Assembly: GCA_946533525.1 (NCBI GenBank)
Contig: CAMNBW010000015.1
Coordinates: 1-14,114 of the forward strand
Source of the DNA: an uncultured Lachnospiraceae bacterium
GTDB taxonomy: Bacteria > Bacillota > Clostridia > Lachnospirales > Lachnospiraceae
Direction: 5' to 3'
DNA: 14,114 nucleotides
The notes beneath the pieces are model-generated. The model was not told the DNA's origin and searched no databases. It saw only the letters and a list, made by a program, of their open reading frames with translations. Positions 1 to 4,818 of the stretch are shown one piece after another. The translations under genes were made by a program, and so were the position numbers. Position 1 is the first letter of the stretch. Each line of letters starts with the position of its first letter.

Positions 1-7
1 TTCTATT

Positions 8-199
8 TTACTTTATTGCGTTGATTTCTGCAACCAGATCATCAGCGTCGAGTCCGTGAACCATTGCAGCCTCCTCGATAGTCTCTCCCTGTGAAGCGGG
101 ACAGCCCAGACAATGCATCCCGATCTCCATAAGAAGAGGCGCGGCCTGGGGTTTTACCTGCAAAAGTTCGCCGATAGCGGTATTTTTATCTATAGCCAT
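8..199 (-). CDS. DUF1858 / hybrid-cluster-protein-associated redox disulfide domain protein
   Basis: A complete 63-residue cytoplasmic protein made of a single DUF1858-type domain. The family hallmark is visible: a CxxC pair at C30 and C33 inside GMHCLGCPAS, followed by an acidic helix (GETIEEAA) and a short C-terminal helix. Members are small helical proteins often found beside hybrid cluster (prismane) protein genes. The CxxC is thought to be a redox-active disulfide or metal site, but no reaction is established. The ATG at 199 has a strong GGAGG ribosome binding site about 9 nt upstream. It follows the fumarase beta gene on the same strand after a 92-bp gap that holds its own promoter-like sequence, so it may be expressed both with and apart from fumarase. 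A protective or redox-sensing role for the oxygen-sensitive Fe-S fumarase is only inference from position. Confidence 0.85.
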   Translation of the reverse strand: MAIDKNTAIGELLQVKPQAAPLLMEIGMHCLGCPASQGETIEEAAMVHGLDADDLVAEINAIK

Positions 200-239
200 T
201 CGATTTTACCTCCGTTCAAAAATTCATCTGTACCCTGCC

Positions 240-268
240 ATTTTACCCATAGTTTGGAATCATTGCAA
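240..268 (-). promoter_or_regulatory. Promoter-like sequence for the DUF1858 gene, with a mirror -10 on the plus strand
   Basis: On the minus strand, TTGCAA (268-263), a 17-bp spacer and TAAAAT (245-240) form a sigma-A-like promoter, predicting a leader of about 35 nt before the ATG at 199. TTGCAA is its own reverse complement. Read on the plus strand it lies 17 bp before TATAAA (286-291), which would drive transcription antisense to the 3' end of the fumarase beta gene. No experiment supports either start. Confidence 0.5.
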
Positions 269-291
269 GTAGAAATAATATCAGGTATAAA

Positions 292-819
292 TCATTTCAG
301 GTACAAATCTTCTCCGGTAGAATCAATGACCACAATGCAGGGGAAATCTTCCACTCTGAGCTTTCTTATGGCTTCGGTGCCGAGATCTTCGTAGGCGATT
401 ACCTCACATTCCTTAATACATTTTGAAAGCAGGGCTCCGGCTCCGCCTATTGCGGCAAAATAAACTGCGCCGTTTCTGATTATGGCTTCATGGACTTCGG
501 GGGTACGCTTTCCCTTGCCAATCATTGCAGCAAGCCCCAGATCCAGGAGTTTGGGAGTATATTTGTCCATCCTGCTGGCTGTAGTGGGTCCGGCCGAACC
601 GATGACCTGCCCTTCCCTTGCGGGAGAGGGACCCATGTAATAAATAATGTTGCCCTTAATGTCAAAGGGTAAATCTTTTCCGGAGGAGAGAGCCTCCTCC
701 ATGCGTTTATGCGCCGCATCCCTGGCGGTATATATTGTACCCGAGATACTTACCATATCTCCGGCTCTAAGCTCTGAAAGCCTTGATTTTTCTATAGGTG
801 AGGTTAATTTGATCTCCAT
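292..819 (-). CDS. fumB: Class I fumarate hydratase (or related Fe-S hydro-lyase), beta subunit
   Basis: A 175-residue beta subunit of a two-subunit class I fumarase, which with the alpha chain forms the [4Fe-4S] enzyme for reversible hydration of fumarate to L-malate. It matches the C-terminal domain of single-chain FumA. Visible family features are the start MEIKLTSPI, the strand SISGTIYTARDAAH (about 25-37), and GPTTASRMDKYTP (77-89) leading to IGKGKR (100-105). Length is normal. The ATG at 819 is preferred because GGAAGGG lies just upstream and homologues begin here. An in-frame GTG at 840 would add seven residues but overlaps a DnaA-box-like site and has no clear ribosome binding site. 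It is separated from the alpha gene by 191 bp, unusually far for two subunits of one enzyme. L(+)-tartrate dehydratase TtdB is homologous and cannot be excluded by sequence alone. Confidence 0.9.
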   Translation of the reverse strand: MEIKLTSPIEKSRLSELRAGDMVSISGTIYTARDAAHKRMEEALSSGKDLPFDIKGNIIYYMGPSPAREGQVIGSAGPTTASRMDKYTPKLLDLGLAAMIGKGKRTPEVHEAIIRNGAVYFAAIGGAGALLSKCIKECEVIAYEDLGTEAIRKLRVEDFPCIVVIDSTGEDLYLK

Positions 820-832
820 ATGCCCTTCCGTT

Positions 833-864
833 TTATCCACAACATGTTGATAAAGTGTTGATAA
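833..864. promoter_or_regulatory. Cluster of three DnaA-box-like 9-mers
   Basis: TTATCCACA on the plus strand at 833-841 is a perfect DnaA-box consensus. It is followed by two copies of TTATCAACA on the minus strand (853-845 and 864-856), each one base from consensus. Box 1 and box 2 are inverted with a 3-bp gap around the palindrome CAACATGTTG. Boxes 2 and 3 are direct repeats with an 11-bp period, about one helical turn. All lie in the spacer between the fumarase beta and alpha genes. DnaA binding is inferred from the motif only. Confidence 0.45.
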
Positions 865-893
865 GTATACTCAAAATATAGCTTTAATATGCT

Positions 894-1001
894 AAGGTCA
901 GGAGGTGCTTTAGCACCTTTCTGATGAAAGCTATGATTTTCAAGCTTGCTTGAATAAATCATAGCTTTTATCAGATAAGAGCACGAAGTGCTCTTGACCT
1001 T
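894..1001. repeat. 108-bp cloverleaf-like inverted repeat between fumarase subunit genes
   Basis: The outer arms AAGGTCA (894-900) and TGACCTT (995-1001) pair perfectly and enclose three hairpins. Hairpin A pairs AGGTGC (903-908) with GCACCT (913-918). The central hairpin has a 19-bp stem (921-939 with 956-974, one G-T pair), then a two-base bulge (954-955) and a 5-bp tip TCAAG/CTTGA. Hairpin C pairs GAGCAC (979-984) with GTGCTC (988-993) across a GAA loop. The whole is a four-way junction on either strand. It sits 10 bp after the alpha stop codon and 75 bp before the beta ATG, so it would be transcribed inside the operon mRNA. No flanking target duplication and no open reading frame is seen. 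It may be a REP/MITE-type interspersed repeat or an mRNA processing/stabilising structure. Confidence 0.75.
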
Positions 1002-1010
1002 GAAAACATC

Positions 1011-1853
1011 CTAAACAATACATGAAATATGGCGGTTTACATGGCAGCAGATATTTACCGCTACCGGCAGTCCCGCAATATGTGTAGGATAAGTATTGAT
1101 ATTTACCGCAAGACAGGTGGTTTTTCCTCCCAGTCCCCCGGGACCTATGCCTGTATTGTTTATCTTTTCCTTAAGCTCCTCTTCAAGCTCGGCTACATAC
1201 TGTATTTCTGAGCTTTCGTTGACTTTTCTTGTCAGAGCCAGCTTTGCAAGGATGGCGCACTTTTCAAAGTCTCCGCCTATACCCACTCCTACAACCATGG
1301 GAGGGCAGGCATTGGGACCCGCATCCTTAACAGCCGTAAGGACTGCATTTTTTACTCCCTCGATCCCCTCTGCAGGTTTAAGCATGAATACCCTGCTCAT
1401 ATTTTCGCTTCCGAAGCCCTTGGGAGCCAAAGTTATCTTAATTTTATCCCCATCCACGATCTTTTCATGGATTACCGCAGGAGTGTTATCCCCGGTATTT
1501 TTTCGGATAAGAGGGTCGCTGACAACGGATTTTCTGAGATACCCCTCTGTATAGCCCTGTCTGACACCTTCATTAATGGCAGCTTCCAAAGAGCCGCCGG
1601 TTAAATGAACGTCCTGCCCGATCTCCAGAAAGATCACGGCCATACCGGTATCCTGACAGATAGGGATATTTTCGGAAGAAGCAATCTCGAGATTTTTTTC
1701 CAGTTGCTTAAGTATGTGCTTTCCAAGCTCGGAGTCCTCCTCCTGCGAAGCCTCTTTAAGCGCCGATCTCATATCATCGGAAAGATTGAGATTGACGTCA
1801 ATGCACATATTTTTGATCTTGTCGGTTATTTCCGAAACCTTTATCTCTCTCAA
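1011..1853 (-). CDS. fumA: Class I fumarate hydratase (or related Fe-S hydro-lyase), alpha subunit
   Basis: A 280-residue alpha subunit matching the N-terminal domain of class I fumarase. It carries the labile [4Fe-4S] cluster that activates the substrate for water addition or removal between fumarate and malate. The three expected cluster cysteines are visible: C66 in IPICQDTG, C183 in GPNACPPM and C247 in GGKTTCLAV. The segment SENMSRVFMLKPAEG (149-163) and the ending HIAGLPVAVNICCHVNRH are typical. The start is TTG at 1853, with AGGAAAGG eight nucleotides upstream; the next Met (16) has no comparable site and would cut conserved sequence. A TATAAT -10 lies upstream (1937-1932). A 6-bp hairpin (1901-1916) would fall in the 5' leader. 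The homologous tartrate dehydratase TtdA is the main alternative. Confidence 0.92.
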   Translation of the reverse strand: MREIKVSEITDKIKNMCIDVNLNLSDDMRSALKEASQEEDSELGKHILKQLEKNLEIASSENIPICQDTGMAVIFLEIGQDVHLTGGSLEAAINEGVRQGYTEGYLRKSVVSDPLIRKNTGDNTPAVIHEKIVDGDKIKITLAPKGFGSENMSRVFMLKPAEGIEGVKNAVLTAVKDAGPNACPPMVVGVGIGGDFEKCAILAKLALTRKVNESSEIQYVAELEEELKEKINNTGIGPGGLGGKTTCLAVNINTYPTHIAGLPVAVNICCHVNRHISCIV

Positions 1854-1900
1854 TTATTCTGCCTTTCCTTTACCTAAATCTATTATGCAGTAACTAAACG

Positions 1901-1916
1901 CTCCGGCTGACCGGAG
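1901..1916 (-). other. Small hairpin in the predicted 5' leader of the fumarase alpha mRNA
   Basis: CTCCGG and CCGGAG form a perfect 6-bp stem with a 4-nt loop. On the minus strand it lies just after the predicted transcription start and about 50 nt before the TTG start. There it is preceded, not followed, by a T-rich run, so it is not a terminator for that strand. A TTTT follows it on the plus strand, but no plus-strand gene ends here. It may be a 5' stabilising hairpin. Confidence 0.3.
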
Positions 1917-1931
1917 TTTTGCAGTAAATAT

Positions 1932-1982
1932 ATTATAGCAATTAAGGCCACGCTTGCAAAGTAATTTGTATTGATATAGAAT
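1932..1982. promoter_or_regulatory. Divergent promoter pair sharing a palindromic TTGCAA -35
   Basis: TTGCAA at 1954-1959 reads the same on both strands. On the plus strand a 17-bp spacer leads to TAGAAT (1977-1982), suited to serS with a leader of about 50 nt. On the minus strand a 16-bp spacer leads to a perfect TATAAT (1937-1932), suited to the fumarase alpha gene. If both are real, RNA polymerase can occupy only one direction at a time. No T-box consensus was seen in the serS leader. Confidence 0.55.
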
Positions 1983-2038
1983 GATAACTCGTAAAATTGG
2001 TAAATTTAAAAATATTACGTAAAGTAAGGAGAGAGACC

Positions 2039-3328
2039 ATGTTAGATATAAAGTTTGTCAGGGAAAATCCGGAGCTTGTAAAAGAAAATATCAAAAAGAA
2101 GTTTCAGGATTCCAAGCTGCCCCTTGTAGACGAAGTTATTGCCATGGACGCAAAGCGCAGAGCCGCCCAGCAGGAAGTCGACAGCCTTAAGGCTGAAAGA
2201 AACAAGATCTCCAAGGAGATTGGCGCGCTGATGTCCCAGGGAAAGAAGGAAGAGGCGGAAGAAGCCAAGGCAAAGGTTTCGAAAAATTCCGAGAGAGTTG
2301 CCGAGCTCGATAAGGAGTATTCGGAGCTTTCAGAAAAGATACAGAAAATAATGTATACCATTCCCCAGATAATAGACCCTTCGGTGCCTATAGGGAAGGA
2401 TGACAGCGAAAATCAGGAGATAGAGAAATTCGGAGAGCCGTTGGTTCCGGATTTTGAGATACCTTACCACACGGATATTATGGCAAGCTTCGGCGGAATA
2501 GATATGGAGGCTGCGGGAAGGGTTGCCGGAAACGGTTTTTATTATCTCATTGGAGATATAGCGAGACTCCATTCCGCGGTTATATCCTATGCCAGAGATT
2601 TTATGATAGACAGAGGCTTTACCTACGTTATTCCTCCTTTTATGATTCACGGCAATGTGGTAGAGGGAGTTATGAGCTTCCCCGAAATGGACGCTATGAT
2701 GTATAAGATTGAGGGAGAGGATCTCTATCTCATAGGTACTTCGGAGCACTCGATGATCGGGCGTTTCATTGACCAGATCATCCCGGAGGAGAAGCTTCCC
2801 CAGACCCTGACCAGCTATTCACCCTGCTTCAGAAAGGAAAAGGGAGCCCACGGCATAGAGGAAAGAGGTGTTTACAGGATACATCAGTTCGAAAAGCAGG
2901 AGATGATCGTTGTCTGCAAGCCCGAGGATTCGATGTTCTGGTATGATAAGCTCTGGAAGAATACCGTGGATCTGTTCCGTTCGCTGGATATTCCGGTACG
3001 TACGCTGGAGTGCTGCTCGGGAGATTTGGCTGACCTTAAGGTGAAGTCCTGCGATGTTGAGGCCTGGAGCCCTCGTCAGAAGAAGTATTTTGAGGTTGGA
3101 AGCTGCTCTAATCTCGGAGATGCCCAGGCAAGAAGGCTTCGGATAAGGATAAAAGGTGAAAAAGGAAACTACCTTGCCCATACCTTGAATAATACGGTGG
3201 TTGCCCCGCCGAGAATGCTTATTGCCTTCCTTGAGAATAATTTAAGAGAAGACGGCAGCGTAGCAATTCCGAAGGTGCTGCAGCCCTATATGGGAAATAA
3301 GACAGAGCTCATTCCTAATCAACAGTAA
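2039..3328 (+). CDS. serS: Seryl-tRNA synthetase
   Basis: A cytoplasmic class II aminoacyl-tRNA synthetase that activates serine with ATP and charges tRNA-Ser (and tRNA-Sec where present). The 429-residue length is normal. The N-terminal antiparallel coiled-coil arm that binds the tRNA long variable arm spans about residues 30-105. The catalytic core shows TSEHSM (234-239, serine pocket), motif 2 with CFRKEKGAHG (263-272) through HQFEKQEM, FEVGSCSNLGDAQARR (351-366), and motif 3 with NNTVVAPPRMLIAFLEN (384-400). The ATG at 2039 is preferred over the in-frame codon at 1997 because GTAAGGAGAG precedes it and MLDIKFVREN is the usual SerRS start. Motif wording differs from E. coli SerRS (for example no TAEVP), a form I associate with clostridia. 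It ends at a strong hairpin shared with convergent mecA. Confidence 0.97.
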   Translation: MLDIKFVRENPELVKENIKKKFQDSKLPLVDEVIAMDAKRRAAQQEVDSLKAERNKISKEIGALMSQGKKEEAEEAKAKVSKNSERVAELDKEYSELSEKIQKIMYTIPQIIDPSVPIGKDDSENQEIEKFGEPLVPDFEIPYHTDIMASFGGIDMEAAGRVAGNGFYYLIGDIARLHSAVISYARDFMIDRGFTYVIPPFMIHGNVVEGVMSFPEMDAMMYKIEGEDLYLIGTSEHSMIGRFIDQIIPEEKLPQTLTSYSPCFRKEKGAHGIEERGVYRIHQFEKQEMIVVCKPEDSMFWYDKLWKNTVDLFRSLDIPVRTLECCSGDLADLKVKSCDVEAWSPRQKKYFEVGSCSNLGDAQARRLRIRIKGEKGNYLAHTLNNTVVAPPRMLIAFLENNLREDGSVAIPKVLQPYMGNKTELIPNQQ

Positions 3329-3333
3329 AAAAT

Positions 3334-3370
3334 ACCGGTCTTCCCGTAAATTCAGGAAGGCCGGTTTTAT
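3334..3370. terminator. Bidirectional Rho-independent terminator between serS and mecA
   Basis: ACCGGTCTTCC (3334-3344) pairs with GGAAGGCCGGT (3355-3365), an 11-bp stem with one G-T pair and a 10-nt loop. The plus strand continues with TTTATTTTC for serS. On the minus strand the stem is followed by a run of T (complement of the A-run at 3327-3332), so it can also terminate mecA. It begins 5 bp after the serS stop and lies just beyond the mecA stop. Confidence 0.85.
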
Positions 3371-3382
3371 TTTCGTTAAAAA

Positions 3383-4021
3383 TTATATTTTCGAGAGATT
3401 GTCCAGTGCGTTGTCCTCGATGAGGGTCTCCGCTTTCTTTTTGAATATGAGTATTCCTGAAGGGTTGGACTGTTCGGACTCGGCGTACTCTGTCAGCATA
3501 TTTGCAACCTTATTGTAATTCACCGTGTCACCGTTATCCTTTATCATAAGATAAAATGCTCCGTCATTTTTATAGAGGGAGCTGTCCACGCTCGTCCTGT
3601 AGACGATCTGGTGAGAAGCCCTTATAGCATCGTCGAGATCGGAAAATTTATAGAGCCGAGTGCTTATCTTTGCAGAATCCTCTGCGCCGGAAAGAGCCAC
3701 GTTTTCAGGCTCGGAGGTTTCGCCGGAACGCAGATCGGGAGCGAATTTGGAAAATCTTGTATCCAGCTCCTCGGGATCCTCAACCTTTGAAATAATAAGC
3801 ACTACCGTACCGCCGGGAAGCGGGATCGCCTCTATCATAAGGGGAATGTCCTCTGCTTCGAAGCCGTAAAGCCTGGAAGCCTCGTGCAGCATATCCCTGA
3901 ACAGGCTTTTGGCCTTATCGGTCCCGTATGCCAGCTCGCTGAGCTTCAGATTTCTTATATCGAGATCCGCCTTAGTAAGGGTGCAGCGAATCTGATGGTC
4001 ATTAACTCTCTCTATCTTCAT
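3383..4021 (-). CDS. mecA: Adaptor protein MecA (ClpC/ClpP proteolysis adaptor)
   Basis: A 212-residue MecA/YpbH-family adaptor that delivers substrates to the ClpC-ClpP protease and helps assemble the active ClpC hexamer. In Bacillus it controls ComK and competence; the substrates here are unknown. The N-terminal substrate-binding domain is clear, with MKIERVNDHQIRCTLTKADL at the start, LSELAYGTDKAKSLFRDM and EDIPLMIEAIPL (58-69). The hallmark VEDPEELDTRFSKFAP follows (81-96). A variable acidic linker then leads to the C-terminal ClpC-binding domain, beginning near TRLYKFSDLDDAIRAS. The ATG at 4021 has TTTGGAG seven bases upstream. The gene is monocistronic, convergent with serS and sharing its terminator. 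A TTGCAA/TATTAT promoter-like pair lies about 100 bp upstream. Confidence 0.93.
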   Translation of the reverse strand: MKIERVNDHQIRCTLTKADLDIRNLKLSELAYGTDKAKSLFRDMLHEASRLYGFEAEDIPLMIEAIPLPGGTVVLIISKVEDPEELDTRFSKFAPDLRSGETSEPENVALSGAEDSAKISTRLYKFSDLDDAIRASHQIVYRTSVDSSLYKNDGAFYLMIKDNGDTVNYNKVANMLTEYAESEQSNPSGILIFKKKAETLIEDNALDNLSKI

Positions 4022-4121
4022 TCAAATGCTCCAAATACCATATTCTTCAAATTTTTTATGGGATAAATTTATTCCAAGAACTGCTTGAAGTCAAGAGTTA
4101 TGAGCATTTATATATAAAAAA

Positions 4122-4173
4122 ATAATATTTTTTTAATAAAACTATTGCAATTGAAGGTACACAATAATATAAT
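4122..4173. promoter_or_regulatory. Divergent promoter pair with shared palindromic TTGCAA -35
   Basis: TTGCAA at 4145-4150 is followed on the plus strand by a 17-bp spacer and a perfect TATAAT (4168-4173), one of the best promoter matches in the window, predicting a start near 4180. On the minus strand the same hexamer is 17 bp from TATTAT (4127-4122), suited to mecA. The plus-strand transcript would have over 200 nt before the next gene. The arrangement repeats that at 1932-1982 and 240-291. Confidence 0.6.
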
Positions 4174-4175
4174 CT

Positions 4176-4239
4176 CCTGCAAGGGAATACGTGAAGTATT
4201 CTAAGGCAGATCATTATCCTAAAGATAATCAGGATTTTT
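4176..4239 (+). other. Candidate structured leader or small RNA in the 4022-4403 gene-free region
   Basis: The 382 bp between mecA and the next gene contain no convincing coding region. Just after the plus-strand promoter, CTGC (4177-4180) can pair with GCAG (4206-4209) around an inner stem GAATAC/GTATTC (4185-4190 with 4196-4201). ATCCT (4216-4220) then pairs with AGGAT (4231-4235), followed by five Ts. This could be a short RNA of about 60 nt or a leader with a weak attenuator. The final stem is short and AT-rich. The rest of the region to 4380 is AT-rich with only trivial hairpins. No known RNA family was recognised. Confidence 0.25.
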
Positions 4240-4384
4240 CCCAAACAAAATTATCAAAACAATAAGGCATTATTCTACCTCACGGGATATAAGTGATTCA
4301 ATATTTAAGCCTTTCAATTTCTTTTCCCAAAATCGAAATTTCAAATATACGACACGTATTCCTCAATAAAAAGGTTACAGGCGC

Positions 4385-4471
4385 GCAGCAGGCAAAATGA
4401 CGTATGCTGCAGGAGGCTTTTCGTTTGTTCATCTCTAAAAGCGGCCGGCGCCGGAAAGCCTGGAAAGGAGG
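4385..4471 (+). promoter_or_regulatory. Structured translation-initiation region with two ribosome binding sites
   Basis: GCAGCA (4385-4390) pairs with TGCTGC (4405-4410). AGGCTTT (4414-4420) pairs with AAAGCCT (4455-4461), enclosing the 10-bp palindrome CCGGCGCCGG (4445-4454). The second stem covers part of a ribosome binding site AGGAGG (4411-4416). A second, stronger one, AAGGAGG (4465-4471), lies just outside it. The arrangement could expose one site and hide the other, but this is inference. Confidence 0.35.
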
Positions 4472-4694
4472 AAGGGATATTTACAGTTTCGAAGACCTCA
4501 CTCTTTTGTTGAAGCTGACGAAATATGCTCAGGACGGAGTAAAGCTTTATTTAAACAAAGAGCCCGCCACACCCGATGAGATCGTCGACGCCGTATCGGT
4601 CAGGGAAAATAAGGATACTTATATGCCCGACTATGTAGACGATGAATACGGAGAGCTGTCCCAGATCAGGTACGACAAGGTCTGTGAGGAATAG
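4404..4694 (+). CDS. Small acidic hypothetical protein, start uncertain
   Basis: I do not recognise this protein. The body, from about YSFEDLTLLLKLTKYAQDG onward, looks genuinely coding: an amphipathic helical segment, then KLYLNKEPATPDEIVDAV and a Tyr/Asp-rich acidic tail ending KVCEE. No signal peptide or membrane segment is seen. The start is unclear. ATG 4404 has no ribosome binding site and would add an Arg-rich stretch (SGRRRKAWKGGRD) that reads like untranslated leader. TTG 4425 has AGGAGG eight bases upstream. ATT 4479 has the best site, AAGGAGG seven bases upstream, giving a 71-residue protein starting just before YSFEDL. The widest conventional frame is given here. A hairpin (4715-4766) separates it from the GH18 gene on the same strand, 124 bp away. 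Confidence 0.6.
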   Translation: MLQEAFRLFISKSGRRRKAWKGGRDIYSFEDLTLLLKLTKYAQDGVKLYLNKEPATPDEIVDAVSVRENKDTYMPDYVDDEYGELSQIRYDKVCEE

Positions 4695-4714
4695 GATAAC
4701 ATCACGAAGGTATA

Positions 4715-4766
4715 TGCACCGGCCGAAGCCTTTACACAGGCGCCCCAAAGTCAAGTGGTCGGTGCA
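4715..4766 (+). terminator. Hairpin after the small hypothetical gene, possible weak terminator
   Basis: TGCACCGGCC (4715-4724) pairs with GGTCGGTGCA (4757-4766) with one G-T pair. An inner GCCT/AGGC stem lies in the loop. It is followed by ATTACTTTTATGG, a poor U-tract, so termination is probably partial. It may instead be an mRNA processing or stabilising structure between the two genes. Confidence 0.4.
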
Positions 4767-4775
4767 TTACTTTTA

Positions 4776-4784
4776 TGGTAAAAT
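4776..4784 (+). promoter_or_regulatory. Possible extended -10 promoter for the GH18 gene
   Basis: TGGTAAAAT at 4776-4784 is an extended -10 (TGn plus TAAAAT) about 35 bp before the TTG start at 4819. No good -35 is seen at the right distance, because that position falls in the preceding hairpin. Weak evidence. Confidence 0.3.
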
Positions 4785-4818
4785 ATCGAAGGAAATTTTT
4801 GAGATCGGAGGAAATGCT

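Noticed and set aside
113..394. Open frame of 93 codons on the plus strand
   Set aside because: It runs antisense across the DUF1858 and fumarase beta genes, has no ribosome binding site and no recognisable protein.
1901..1920. CTCCGG/CCGGAG hairpin plus TTTT as a plus-strand terminator or serS attenuator
   Set aside because: No plus-strand gene ends before it, and the predicted serS promoter lies downstream of it. No T-box sequence is present.
1997..2038. In-frame N-terminal extension of serS
   Set aside because: SerRS proteins begin at MLDIKF, and the strong ribosome binding site is placed for the ATG at 2039.
4385..4471. Known riboswitch (cyclic di-GMP or similar) upstream of the small gene
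   Set aside because: The stems do not show the conserved loops of the c-di-GMP-I or -II aptamers that I could compare from memory; left as an unassigned structure.
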